Positions 40,306 to 51,016 of a DNA stretch of 64,000 bases are shown here, one piece after another (position 1 is the first letter of the stretch; every line of letters begins with the position of its first letter). Location of the stretch: NCBI GenBank assembly GCA_964019415.1, contig OZ025868.1, positions 7,834,649 to 7,898,648 of the forward strand. Reading direction: 5' to 3'. Both the position numbers and the translations under genes were made by a program. This stretch comes from Ianthella basta (Eukaryota; Porifera; Demospongiae; Verongiida; Ianthellidae). A model generated the notes under the pieces. The model was not told the DNA's origin, made no database searches, and worked only from the letters and a program-made list of their open reading frames with translations.

Positions 40306-41295
40306 ATGGATTTGGGTCGAGCTGAGTCAATTTGCAGTATCAATGCTACAAGTACAACTGCAAGATTTGGAGAGTGTGCATTTTGGGTGATGATTTGTAT
40401 GTACATCACAATTACTGTCTTCACAGTCTTTGTCCTGTCTTCTATGATTGCTGCTAAAGCTGTTCGTGGCACCATTCGATTTGTGCTGGTTAACATTCTC
40501 AGCGCATCAATTACAACTTGTCTCGGAATTGGTTTGATAAATCTACGTACTGGGATTTTTGTCATTACTCATCACTTCTCACCTACTGACTTTTCCTATA
40601 AGATCTTCTTTGCTGTCACATCCATTGGAGGGAATGGTAGATCCGCATTTATGGCAGTGTTTGCAGTTGTGGTTGTCATGATCATCAAAGGCTCAAACAG
40701 TGCTGTTAGGTTCAGGTATCTGGTCATTTCAGCACTGGTTGTGTGGATTGCATGTGTAGCAGTTGGCTTGCTTCTTGTCGTTCCTGGAGTCTTAAAAGTT
40801 GATCCGATTGACTGCAGATTGACAGGGCCTCAAGTATGGATTTTTGCTGTTTTATACTTTCTCCTTTTTGTGATTCTTCCTTTCATTTTGGCAGCTTTGA
40901 TGCCAATTTATGCATTTTGTTACATCAGATCTAATAATGTCCTTGAAGACACAGCAGGTCTGAAGCAAATGTTGAAGTTTGCCATCTTCCTTCTTGTTGG
41001 TAACATGCTGTGCTTCGTGGGACACTGTATAGCTGCAACCGGAGCCCTTATCGCCAAATACAATTACATTGACAATGAAGTGGCACTGGTGCTTTTGTAC
41101 ATTTACAATGTTCTACTGGCCCTTTCCCTTGTTCCCACTCCAATTCTGATTTTAGTGTACTTCAAGCCAGTTCGTCTCCAGATAAGAAAGTTGGTGTTTA
41201 GGGTTTGTAACAAATGGTGCAAAAAACGAGTATTAATGTCAAGGCAAGGTCCCTTAACTGATATGATGTTGGCGACACCTGTTGAAGACATGTGA
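40306..41295 (+). CDS. GPCR-like seven-helix receptor, group B
   Basis: 329 residues if started at the ATG 40306 (MDLGRAESICS), which aligns with other group B starts and follows a CAGTTTCTCAAG splice-acceptor-like leader; an upstream in-frame ATG at 40201 would add 35 unconserved residues. N-terminal cysteine (residue 10), NAT glycosylation site, no cysteine at the top of TM3, ECL2 cysteine in PIDCRL. TM3 ends MIIKGS. Loop before TM6 diverged (LEDTAGLKQMLKF). TM7 VPTPILILVYFKP; tail SRQGPLTDMML. The most diverged intact group B member. Confidence 0.88.
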   Translation: MDLGRAESICSINATSTTARFGECAFWVMICMYITITVFTVFVLSSMIAAKAVRGTIRFVLVNILSASITTCLGIGLINLRTGIFVITHHFSPTDFSYKIFFAVTSIGGNGRSAFMAVFAVVVVMIIKGSNSAVRFRYLVISALVVWIACVAVGLLLVVPGVLKVDPIDCRLTGPQVWIFAVLYFLLFVILPFILAALMPIYAFCYIRSNNVLEDTAGLKQMLKFAIFLLVGNMLCFVGHCIAATGALIAKYNYIDNEVALVLLYIYNVLLALSLVPTPILILVYFKPVRLQIRKLVFRVCNKWCKKRVLMSRQGPLTDMMLATPVEDM

Positions 41296-41866
41296 GACTT
41301 GATTGACATAAACTAATATTACTACTTGTTTGATGATAGCTGCTAATTTTCTGTGCTGAGTTCATTTGTCTCATTGTATCTTAAGTTTTAGACAATAATT
41401 TAAGTACTGACGCTTTGAACTGTGCTTCAACAAAGCAATTATAATGCAATCTTGAAAGAGAAATTTTAATGGGTGGGTTACTCCCTAACATTGTTGATGC
41501 TTCCCAGTTCCAAGGTTACATTTGGGTATGAATAGACATTTTGATAATTTTTTGTTACTGAATATGCTACGGGAAAACAATTATAAGAATAGCAAGAATG
41601 ATACTAGCTTTTGGTGGAATGCTCACACTATAATGGGCAACAGACATATTGGTGTGTTCCTGCATTCACACCAAAAGAGATGTTCTGTGACTATAAATTA
41701 TATGATAAGTACTCATTTGCATGATCATGCTGCAGCATATTATATGTATATGACAGTATTACAGTAGTAGTACATGTGACTGCTGTGGGAATACAATGAC
41801 AATGGGGATATGCAAAAGTTATGAGTGTGAATGATAGGCATACAACACATGGCATCAGTGCTATAG
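41296..41866. other. Intergenic, no feature seen
   Basis: AT-rich; short open frames only. Confidence 0.5.
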
Positions 41867-42297
41867 GATAGGATAGGAAATCTTTATTAGTCTGGGGAAC
41901 CAATAGCCAGAGGCTACTACAAAGGCACCCAGAAAGAACAACACAAATTACAAAGAAGTAAGACAGAAGGAGAAAGAGAATAATGATGAAATGAATTTTA
42001 ATGAATAAAGATAATAGAGATGTCAGCAGAGTACACATGCAGTGTTAGTGGTTCATGTAAATAAGTGAATGGTTAATTTGTGGTGTTAATGAAATCCTGG
42101 CATAGTCTGGTAAATAAATAATAGTCTTTGATGTTACGAATATGGGCTGGCAGCGTCCGCCAAAGTGATGCACCGGCAAAGCTGTAGGCTTTTTGACCAA
42201 ACGAAGTTTTGACTGGAGGGAGATTATAACCATATCCACTGCATGTATATAAATAGGATTCTTTCAAGATAATGAAGTAATCTGGTGTCAATTAAAA
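41867..42297 (-). mobile_element. LINE 3' fragment (CR1/L2-like C-terminus)
   Basis: The minus strand encodes about 70 residues ending KTSFGQKAYSFAGASLWRTL then PAHIRNIKDYYLFTR, the usual C-terminus of CR1/L2/Jockey-like LINEs. A 200 bp 3'UTR ends in AATAAAG and TATCC repeats (41867-41880). 5'-truncated, no RT left. Confidence 0.7.
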
Positions 42298-42844
42298 TTG
42301 TAGGCTGGTTTCACGAATAATTATAACTATAGCTATTCATACGTAGTATACACACAGACAATAATGTAGTAGCCTGTCTAGCCACCTATTTACAACTCCT
42401 ATGCATGCCTCCGGGCACTGTATGTTGAAGGTACTGAAGGAAAAGAAGGCGAACACACTTTGCTAAAGGCAAGTGATGCAAAAAGTGAAAGTTAACTGAC
42501 TTGTTCCAATGTCAGCAGTTTGTGCTGAAAGGTACAACCAATTGTTCATGTTCTGTGAACATGATTATATACAACATGCAAGTGACCATTTCCAGATTTG
42601 CAACAGTGTAATGCCTCCTTAAGCTTTCTGTATGTATATGAGTCTCTTTCTGGGAATCGCTGTGTTTTTTAAGTTGATGCTATGTGTGCACATGCATGTG
42701 CAATACTCAACTTCACACAAAATTGTCATTTTGTGTTGCAATGACTACATATTAAGACTCTGTGAATAATGAATATAATTATTTTCATTGTAAATCATGA
42801 AACTTCGTAAAGTATACCTGTGACAGTGGCAACAATTGCTAGCT
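42298..42844. other. Intergenic, no feature seen
   Basis: AT-rich, no supported gene. Confidence 0.5.
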
Positions 42845-43215
42845 TTAATGTTCCCATTCGACACCTTCCGAGACATTTTGAGTGAATGCGTAAACATGCA
42901 GAAGGTATTTCTTCATCAGCACAAGGACTGGTTTGAAGGACACCAAAACCAGAATGGGAGTGGGAATGGTGTACAAAAGAATGACAATGTCATTGAATAG
43001 ATTATATATAATAATGGGTGTTATTACTTCCACTGTTGGTGGATCAGGCTCAACATAAATTATGCTGTAATCAGTGGTGTTGCATGGCTCATGGCGCTCA
43101 GTAGGGTACCAATTGAAGGAGAAAGACAGAAAACTTCATGCAACATAGGTTTCAAACTTGTAGCATTTTCACTGACACTCTTATGTACCAGAAGGATGCA
43201 GTAAGCAGCACTACG
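42845..43215 (-). pseudogene. GPCR-like receptor, group A, TM5-end to tail relic
   Basis: The SENATSLKPML loop, a damaged TM6 (frame changes near 43120) and TM7 IPTPILVLVSFKP remain. The PVLVLMKK tail start resembles the relic at 47771-48805. TM1 to TM5 are absent: at about 43215 the sequence becomes an inverted copy of the 39.3 kb repeat. Confidence 0.75.
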
Positions 43216-43380
43216 CGTAACATAGTTTATGGAAGTGTGTCTCAAACATTACTGCACACAAACATGTATACACACTAGGCACTGCCAACATAATTATATA
43301 CATTATGTACAGTCATGACTTTAATTTATAAGTGCATATACATCTATCTGTAAATAAATTCACTTGCTTCATCATGTCAT
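43215..43380 (-). repeat. Inverted copy of the repeat at 22960-23110 and 39265-39405
   Basis: The reverse complement shares GTGTGCAGTAATGTTTGAGAC, AGGCACTGCC and the GATGAAGCAAGTG end. It abuts the truncated receptor relic, so it may mark the deletion or insertion breakpoint. Confidence 0.6.
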
Positions 43381-43414
43381 CAGAGACAATGGATTCATTG
43401 CCACACAATATAAA

Positions 43415-43600
43415 TTAAGCAAGGTGGAGACAACCGGAGTGTTTGGCCCACGCACTAAGGCACTCCTCAAAGAACTAGGCCATGCATGCACCGGATGACC
43501 CAGATCATGGGGGAGGAGTAAGCAACCACCTATGTACCTCATCCAGAGACTGTCACTGGTGGTGCAGCACGGCCCAGGGTGATTGTGCCTCAGTGATGGG
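43415..43600 (+). mobile_element. Retroelement C-terminal fragment, decayed
   Basis: Reads KVETTGVFGPRTKALLKELG, then after a stop YLIQRLSLVVQHG. It matches in kind the fragment at 17863 (YLLQRLSVAIQ). Stops are present; GC higher than the flanks. Confidence 0.45.
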
Positions 43601-43929
43601 CACCGCTGGCAAGCTTGAGTACCTGAGCCTTGGGCCTGATTGACTGAACTTAAAATATTGACATGAATTTGAATGGTTGCATGCGATTTGTAATTATCAG
43701 AACAAAACATTACTGAATTATTAATTAAGCAAGTGTAATATTAATCCTATATATAATGTTGAAACAAGTTCTATATACTGGTTAAATATTTACATCTGAT
43801 GGCAATATTCACTCGGCAATTATACATATGTACAGAGAAGGGAATACATCATATGCCAGTGAAATATTATGCTCCGGCCAGCAGTGAGATCCCTGAGATA
43901 TCTTGCATGCATAATTTCTGTAAATATAT
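43601..43929. other. Intergenic, no feature seen
   Basis: AT-rich, no gene. Confidence 0.5.
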
Positions 43930-44035
43930 AAATGAACCAGACTTGATCAACATCAAGCAGTCAGTGCAAGGAAATAGCTAGGGTGATCCCAATGGAGTAC
44001 TGGAAAATGTTATACTCTATACTTGCAATTTCAAT
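43930..44035 (-). promoter_or_regulatory. Orphan group B upstream module
   Basis: TTGATCAACATCAAGCAGTC, then AATGGAGTACTGG and CAATTTCAATG: the whole module is recognisable, but no group B gene lies within 200 bp on its downstream (lower-coordinate) side. Probably the remains of a deleted receptor gene. Confidence 0.4.
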
Positions 44036-44288
44036 GTAAAGTTTCAACTGCAAGTACAGTTACATGCTCGTTAAGTTACCACTTTCATTGTATAATAGAT
44101 GAAGTACAAAACAATTATATATACACAGAACATAATAATATACTAGCAGTAAAATAATATACTATCATACAAAACGTATAGAGACTACTAGCACAAATTC
44201 TATACTACAAAATCATTGTTCTACATCTCTAATGTATCTTGAAGCATTATTTACCAATATAGAGAAACAGTGAACATCTGCATATGTT

Positions 44289-45317
44289 TTACTCTATTGC
44301 AGAAGCTAACATTTTTTCTGTCAAGACGTCCTGTCCTGAAACTCCAAGAGGCTTCTTGCACACATTCCTACACAGGCGTAGGCAACACTTTTTTATCAGG
44401 ACACGGACTGGTTTGAAGTACACCAAAACCAGAATAGGAGTGGGAATAATGGACAAGAGGATAACAATGTTATTGGAGCGATTAATAGCCGTTATCATTT
44501 CTGGTGTAGGAGAATCAGGCTCCACATATGCTGCAATCACGGGCGTAGTGTGGCCAATGGTGCTCAGTAGGGTACCAAGAAGGAGAAAGACAGAAAACTT
44601 CAACATAGGCTTCAAACTTGCAGCATTTTCACTGACAGTGTTTGCTCTTACGTACCAGAAGGATGCAATAAGCAGCACAACATTCAAAGCAAATGGAACG
44701 ATTATGAAACAGGCAAAGAAAGGAATGGAGTAGACAAAGCCATGTGGCCCAGAACGAGGAACACAACCTGTTGTTTTTATACTAACCACATTCAAAACAC
44801 TGGGAAAGAAGAGCAGCAAACTAAATGCGCCACAAACCAGCCACATGGCTAGAGTGCTGATGACCAAATACTTCAACTTCACAGCACTGATGGAGTACTT
44901 GATGATGATATACACTACAATGGCAAACACAGCCATCACCAGAGGTCTACTGATGCCACCAACCGAGATGAGTACAATGAGAGACCTGCAAGCACTGTCT
45001 GTAACAGAATACTGTCCAAGTATAGTTACAACACCTCTAGCGAGGTTTATCACAAAGATACCAAAACCAGCTGTAAAACTGGCAATGAGAATGTTGGCCA
45101 GCACAAAGCGAATAACGTGAGGGAGAGCTTTAGCTGCTACCACCAGAGACAGGACAGCAACAGTGAAGACCAGTACAGCCAGGTATAAAGCAGCCAACAC
45201 AAAGCAATAAACACAGGGCTCTATGAAAGCCATTGTCACGTTAATGTTTGTTTCATTGATAGACTGATTCCCACCAGAATCACCATCCATAGGAAGAGCA
45301 CCAGAAGAAGTATCCAT
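44289..45317 (-). CDS. GPCR-like seven-helix receptor, group A (reference copy)
   Basis: 342 residues from the ATG at 45317. N-glycosylation at NQS 17, NET 21, NVT 26; helices at about 38-62, 68-92, 110-136, 148-172, 194-220, 236-262 and 280-302. C110 and C185 form the expected TM3-ECL2 disulfide. TM3 ends YIIIKYS. The loop before TM6 has SENAASLKPMLKF; TM7 has IIPTPILVLVYFKP with T-P in place of N-P; helix 8 is basic and rich in cysteine. Tail GQDVLTEKMLASAIE is the unshifted version of the tail in 20840 and 37181. Single exon, no lesion. Confidence 0.92.
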   Translation of the reverse strand: MDTSSGALPMDGDSGGNQSINETNINVTMAFIEPCVYCFVLAALYLAVLVFTVAVLSLVVAAKALPHVIRFVLANILIASFTAGFGIFVINLARGVVTILGQYSVTDSACRSLIVLISVGGISRPLVMAVFAIVVYIIIKYSISAVKLKYLVISTLAMWLVCGAFSLLLFFPSVLNVVSIKTTGCVPRSGPHGFVYSIPFFACFIIVPFALNVVLLIASFWYVRANTVSENAASLKPMLKFSVFLLLGTLLSTIGHTTPVIAAYVEPDSPTPEMITAINRSNNIVILLSIIPTPILVLVYFKPVRVLIKKCCLRLCRNVCKKPLGVSGQDVLTEKMLASAIE

Positions 45318-46225
45318 TTAATCCCCAATTGCCAAAACTTACAAAGTGTTGCAATTGTGCCTGGTAATACAGTAGAATGCACACTACGGTAATGTTTAAC
45401 AGTTTACAATCTGAAACAAAAAGATGGGAGGGTTGGAGGAGGTTGCATGAATCCTATCATTTCAGCAATTGTTGCTACCACACTCATGCTAAGTTTACAA
45501 AATAATGCTCACACTTTCAATGAACACTGCATGATGCAATTGCAAATTGCAAGTAGATGTTTACTCAAAACACACATTCTCCCATGCACACATTTATATT
45601 TTAGCCAGTGCTGTTTTGAAATCTATCACAGCCAGTTACAGGCATGCATGTGCACGTTTGACCACCTTGTCCCTTAATAAATCACTACATGTCCAATACA
45701 ACAACTACAGTGCACTTTGAAATACGTACCAGAAAAAGAGAGGCTAACATAATTATGTTCTGCAACTACAGAAGTAGCAATTAAAAAATATAACAGCTTC
45801 AGAGCTATACACACACATGTATATCTAACCTTACCTTATACGACAGTATACGTATACCTTAAGACTACCGGGTTCTAGCACTTGCTGTAAATTATAGCCT
45901 TTGCTTTGGTACAAAAAATGCCCTGAAATACCATGAGAATAAAGAGCTGAAATGTGTAGTGAACCCGGCCCATCACTGTTAACGCTACGCATTTTATCAT
46001 GCAATACCAATGCCATTATAGTTCCTTTATCACGCAGCTGCTGCATGAAATGGAGGGTAAAGATTTTGCAAGCTTATAAGTGAATAATAATACTGGCAAT
46101 ATCACAAACTGCATATAAGCCTGACCTAGCAAAAGGTACGTGGTACAATAAGAAAGACAAATTGTCATAGCTACATTGTAACGGCCTAAGATAAGCATTA
46201 CAGAAGACTAGAAGACAAGTCATCA
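45318..46225. other. Intergenic with group A leader signals
   Basis: The minus strand has CCCATCTTTTTGTTTCAG at about 45413-45430 (candidate 3' splice site) and CACACTTTCA at 45510-45519, about 195 bp from the ATG at 45317. The remainder is AT-rich without a gene. Confidence 0.45.
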
Positions 46226-47230
46226 TCAGACATTCAAGTCATTGTCAACTGCAGGAGCAGCCAACATCATATCAGTTAGTGGAATTTGTTCTGACATTGC
46301 CACATGCTTTCTACAACATTTACTGCCAATCCCCATCAGACACTTTCTCATCTGGACACGAACTGGCTTGAAGTACACTAAAATCAAAATGGGAGTGGGA
46401 ACAGTGGACAATCCTATTAGAATATTGTAGATGCACATAAGCATCCGCAAGACTTCATCATCATCAATGCCACTGTGTTTAGTGATAAGAGAGCCTGCAG
46501 TGGCTACAGACTGCCCCATGAAGCTAAGCACATTCCCAATAAGAAGGAAGAGGACAAACTTTAGCATTGGCTTGAGACTTGCAGCATTTTCGTGGACAGT
46601 ATTAGCTCTTATGTAGCACAATGCGTACACTGGCATTACAGTTGCCACAGTAAAAGGTGCAACAGCAAAAAAGAGAAAGTATAAAACTGCAAAAATCCAT
46701 ATATTAGGGCCTGCCAAGAAAAACACATCTGAGCAGCCATATGGCTGCACCTTCAAGATTCCAGGAACAACAAGGAGCAAGCCAACTGCCACAGAGGCAA
46801 TCCACACAACCAGCACAGAGATGACCAGGTATTTGAACTTGACAGCACTGTTTGAACACTTGATGATAATGACCACCACAACCGCGAAAACTGCCATAAA
46901 CGCAGAGCTACCACTCTCCCCAATTGATGCAATGGCAAGAAAGACCACAAATGAAAGATCAGTGGATGAGAATTGATGAGAAATGGCAAAAACAAGCACT
47001 CGGAGAGTTAACAATCCAATCCCAATGCAAGCTGTAGTTGAAGCTACAAGAATGTTAACCAGCACAAAGCGAATGTGGCCAGGAACAGTTTTAGCAGCAA
47101 TGACTAGAGACAGGACAGCAACAGTGAAGAATAAAACTGTCACATAGATAGAAACCATCACCCAAAAGGCCCACTGTCCAGTGCCATCCACAGTTGAATT
47201 GGTAGTGCACCACAAATCATCCCCATCCAT
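46226..47230 (-). CDS. GPCR-like seven-helix receptor, group B
   Basis: 334 residues from the ATG at 47230 (MDGDDLWCTTNSTV; the preceding in-frame codon is GTG). One N-terminal cysteine (8), NST glycosylation site, ECL2 cysteine in PYGCSD, none at the top of TM3. TM3 ends VIIKCS. HENAASLKPMLKF before TM6, VPTPILILVYFKP in TM7, tail EQIPLTDMMLAAPAVDN. Diverged from the 4-27 kb group B copies but intact. Confidence 0.9.
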   Translation of the reverse strand: MDGDDLWCTTNSTVDGTGQWAFWVMVSIYVTVLFFTVAVLSLVIAAKTVPGHIRFVLVNILVASTTACIGIGLLTLRVLVFAISHQFSSTDLSFVVFLAIASIGESGSSAFMAVFAVVVVIIIKCSNSAVKFKYLVISVLVVWIASVAVGLLLVVPGILKVQPYGCSDVFFLAGPNIWIFAVLYFLFFAVAPFTVATVMPVYALCYIRANTVHENAASLKPMLKFVLFLLIGNVLSFMGQSVATAGSLITKHSGIDDDEVLRMLMCIYNILIGLSTVPTPILILVYFKPVRVQMRKCLMGIGSKCCRKHVAMSEQIPLTDMMLAAPAVDNDLNV

Positions 47231-47401
47231 CACAGGAGAATTACACGATTAAGTTGCTTACAAATGGCTGAATCCTCTTTGTATAATAATACTACATGCA
47301 TGCGCCCCCCACACACATGTGCACACACACATACACACAGACAGAAACCAGACAAACAATACTTGCCCATGAATGTATAGGATTGTTTGTTAAGTCCTAT
47401 A

Positions 47402-47473
47402 CAGGTAGTCAATGCAAGGAGAAAGGCATACTCAATGGAGCACTGAATGACCTGCCCATGCAGTTTCGGTGAA
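47402..47473 (-). promoter_or_regulatory. Conserved group B upstream module
   Basis: CAGGTAGTCAATGC at 47402-47415 and CAGTTTCGGTGAAC near 47461-47474. Slightly further from the ATG (about 175 and 230 bp) because a CA-rich insertion (47295-47342) intervenes. Confidence 0.4.
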
Positions 47474-47770
47474 CCTTTTCAACTGTATAGCCACATTGGT
47501 TTCAATTGGTCACCATCATTTTCCTTACAGCACATTATACAAGAATAAGTATAGTATATAATATTATAAGTATAAAATGAAGTACAACATTATGCAGTAC
47601 TTACAATAATATTGCACTAAGCAATGTGAGAGTGTTCTGAGCCAAATATGGTCAAAACGTGGCAGTCAAACACATTAGACTCAGTGAATAATGAATATAA
47701 TTATTGTCGTTGTATGACCATGAAAGTATTTCTAAAGTATACCATGTGACAGTGGCAGCAATCACAAGCT
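47474..47770. other. Intergenic, no feature seen
   Basis: AT-rich, no gene. Confidence 0.5.
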
Positions 47771-48805
47771 CTAAACAGTTGGCAAAGCTAACATTGTGTC
47801 TGACATGTGCCCCCCCCCCAGATGCCTTCCGAGACTTTTTGAGCTTAAGCTTACAAACACGCAGAAGACATTTCTTCATCAGCACAAGGACTGGTTTGAA
47901 GGACACCAAAACCAGAATGGGAGTGGAAATGGTGGACAAAAGAATGACAATGCCATTGGATTGATTAACGGCCGTTATTACTTCCGTTGTTGGTGAATCA
48001 GGCTCAACATATGCTGCAATCAGTGGTGCGGTTTGGCCAATGGTGTTCAGTAGGGTACCAAGAAGGAGAAAGACAGAGAACTTCAACATAGGCTTCAAAC
48101 TTGCAGCAGTTTCACTGACAGTGTTTGCTCTTACGTACTAGAAGGATGCAATAAGAAGCACAACATTCAAAGCAAATGGAATGAAAATAACACATGCAAT
48201 GTAAGGAATGGAGTAGACAAACCCATAAGGACCAGAGCGAGGAACACAACCTGTATTTCGCAGCATAAGCACTTGCATGATATCTGGAAAGAAGAGCATC
48301 AAGCTAAACATCACACAAAGGAGCCCCATTGCCAGCAAGCACATGGCCAAATACTTGAACTTGACAGCAGTGATGGAACATTTGATGATGATGTACACCA
48401 CAATGGCATAAACAGCCATGATCAGGGCCTGCTGTTGCCACCAACTGCAATGAACACAATAAGAAATCTGCATCCGATGCTGGAGAGAGTGAAATGCTGC
48501 ACACTGTTCATGATACCTCTACTGAGGACTATCAAAAGGACACCGAACCCCCCTGTAAAGTTGGCAGTGAGAATGTTGACCAACAAAAGTCGAATGACAT
48601 GAGGGAGAGCTTTAGCTGTAACCACTAGAGCCAAAACAACAACAGTGAAGACCAGTGCAACTAGGTAGAAAGTAGATAACACAAAGCAATAAACACAGGG
48701 CTGTGTCACAGCCATTGCCAAATTTGTTCCATTAATAGACCGATTTCCACCAGACTCCCCATCTGTAGGAAGATCACCAGAAGTAGTATTCCCAAACAAG
48801 TCCAT
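47771..48805 (-). pseudogene. GPCR-like receptor, group A, stop and frameshifts
   Basis: The ATG at 48805 (MDLFGNTTSGDLPTDGESGG, with NTT, NRS and NGT sites) reads to TM3, where one base is lost at about 48427 (AGGCCCTGATC). TM3-TM5 continue in another frame until TAG replaces the tryptophan codon of FWYVRAN (about 48138). TM6-TM7 are open again; TM7 is damaged (ISTPILVLVSFKP). A poly-G run at 47812-47820 shifts the tail. It diverges from all others in TM4 and ECL2, so it is an old branch, now dead. Confidence 0.85.
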
Positions 48806-49799
48806 CTTCGAATGCAAAACTTGTAACTGGTGTGGCTGCGTGGCTATAAGTACACAACAACAGGTCAGCAAAACTATTATCACTGAACAAAGAATACAAA
48901 AACTGAAAATACATATATCGTATTCACTGCATACTAACCTTTCAATTACCATGACATGGTGTGTATGCACAAACATGGTCATAATACATTGCGCATGGTC
49001 ACTGCTAGGTCATATAATATTATACACATAAGTACCTTGACATAATAATAACCATACACAACCATTAATGTGCACAATACATAATACATTTTGGCATGCA
49101 TGCAACGAATATATATATACAGTATTAAAAATGCACTGTACATATACGTCTATACAGAACTATACAGCACGATGACAGTGCTGAAGCTATTGAACACTGC
49201 AGTTCTTTCAAATTAACGCACCATCAAACTCTTTTTGTGTGTGCAGCACGTCATGCATGTATGCGTGACCGGTATAGCACTACTTGCCATAAACCAACTA
49301 TATTCCAGAAATTGGAGGGTAAACAGAAACTCCAGGTTAACCGCTGAATGCAAGCAAAGGAGGAACTTCCTGCGTACAAAAGGTACCACACTTCACAATG
49401 GGTACACAATACTCCATTGTCATTGTGTATAGCCACTTCCTAGAATGCCTAATGGAAGGCTTGAATGGAAAGGATTGAGGATGGGATGATGTCAACACTG
49501 CTCTTTCATGTGTACACCACACAGCAACAGCTAAGAGGGATCAAACTATTGGTACAACTCTATAGATCGTTATGGCAATTACTGTTCATCAAATAGTCCA
49601 CAAAACAATCGTAATTCAAAACATTCTTAAGAACTATGATGCTATCATTGGTCAGAAGTTATTATACAACTCCAGATAATGATGAAATGGATAAGATACA
49701 TGCATGAAGACCACTCAACTATGAATGAGAGTGAATGGATGATATGTTAGCAGTGATAATGCTGAAGTTCAAACCTGTCCGATACTTACAGATGGATGA
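48806..49799. other. Intergenic, no feature seen
   Basis: AT-rich; boundary between the group A/B part and the group C part of the array. Confidence 0.5.
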
Positions 49800-50792
49800 T
49801 TACAAATGCGTCGATAATACCTTTGTGTCCACGGTATCAACACCTTGGCTTGTCACCATTTCTTTCTTCCTGGAACAACAGAACCAGCTTGCGACCTTCT
49901 GTCTCAATCGACTGAAGAATATTAGCATACAGATGGGTGTGGGAATTAAGGAGAGACTGAACAATGTATATGACACATATATTCCTTCTGCAAATGCAAC
50001 AAATCGATCCGCATCCACAGAAGAAGGAGGCACAATTAAAACTGCCAGCAAAGAAGGAAGAATCTGAACAAGTACATTCAAAGAATTGCCTAGCATCAAA
50101 AAGAATCCAAATTTAATCATTCCATGTGTACTTTCACGATTACCAGGAACTGTCCTCTGCCTCACGTATAACACAGTCATGATAAGGAACACGATTGTCA
50201 TGATGAATGCCACCACACCAAAAGTTATTATGTAGAGAGATGCATAAACATAAGTGGCAACACCAGTTGGGATAGGCCCACAGGAAAGACGGTCCACAAA
50301 GTGGTTAAACACAACAACATCTGAGAAAACTGGTGAATTCCCGACAAAGGTGATGCCCCACAGAATCACTACAGCAACAATGGAAAGATACAAAGCTCTG
50401 CGTTTAGTGGCGTTGCGATACTTTACAACCAAATAGACTGTGACAGCAAATGCAGCCATGAACACTAGTCTACCTGCACTACCAAAGACTAATACGAACA
50501 GAATGATAGTACAGGAAATGTCAGACAGGTTGTCCACAGGTGCCAGGTTGAGTACGAGCCCTGAGATGTGGTACATGACTAGGCCCAGTGCAACTATGAG
50601 ACAGGAGACCAAGATGCTCCCCATTATTAGTCGGATAATCTTGGCTGTAGAGGACTCCAGTATCACAGCCACCAAAAGGACCACATTCAGAACAGCAACA
50701 GGAAGCACTACCCCAACCAGAAGAATCACATTGAAGACCACGAATTCAGGACCACTCAGTGGCGATGTGTAGTTGGAGGTGGTGTTATCCAT
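49800..50792 (-). CDS. GPCR-like seven-helix receptor, group C
   Basis: 330 residues from the ATG at 50792. Short N-terminus with NTT 3 and NYT 7; helices at about 17-45, 53-82, 93-120, 133-155, 178-210, 224-250 and 267-292. C94 (top of TM3) and C171 (ECL2, RLSCGPIP) give the class A disulfide. TM3 ends VVKYRNATKRR, again without DRY. TM6 starts MIKFGFFLMLGNSL; TM7 is SLIPTPICMLIFF. A WFCC motif after helix 8 is a likely palmitoylation site. Shares the (I/V)PTP TM7 signature and layout with groups A and B but is strongly diverged. Single exon. Confidence 0.9.
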   Translation of the reverse strand: MDNTTSNYTSPLSGPEFVVFNVILLVGVVLPVAVLNVVLLVAVILESSTAKIIRLIMGSILVSCLIVALGLVMYHISGLVLNLAPVDNLSDISCTIILFVLVFGSAGRLVFMAAFAVTVYLVVKYRNATKRRALYLSIVAVVILWGITFVGNSPVFSDVVVFNHFVDRLSCGPIPTGVATYVYASLYIITFGVVAFIMTIVFLIMTVLYVRQRTVPGNRESTHGMIKFGFFLMLGNSLNVLVQILPSLLAVLIVPPSSVDADRFVAFAEGIYVSYTLFSLSLIPTPICMLIFFSRLRQKVASWFCCSRKKEMVTSQGVDTVDTKVLSTHL

Positions 50793-50898
50793 GGTCCTAA
50801 ATCTTCAGAGGTGTCTCTAGTTCTTCTGTTTCTTGCTCACAGATCTTGTCCGTCACTCCATAGCTTTCAGCTTTTTAAATTCCCCAACAGTTGACCTA

Positions 50899-51016
50899 GT
50901 ATAGTATAGTGTAGTATAGTATAGTATAGTGTAGTATAGTATAGTATAGTGTAGTATAGTATAGTATAGTATAGTATAGTATAGTATAGTATAGTATAGT
51001 ATAGTATAGTATAGTA
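50899..51016. repeat. TATAG pentanucleotide microsatellite
   Basis: About 24 units of TATAG, the first half interspersed with TGTAG variants in a regular pattern, the second half pure. About 110-220 bp upstream of the group C start codon. Open frames through it (Tyr-Thr-Ile-Leu repeats) are artefacts. Confidence 0.9.

Noticed and set aside
44289..45317. Vertebrate olfactory or insect gustatory receptor assignment
   Set aside because: No MAYDRYVAIC-type TM3 border or insect receptor TM7 signature; only the general seven-helix layout with the TM3-ECL2 disulfide is shared.
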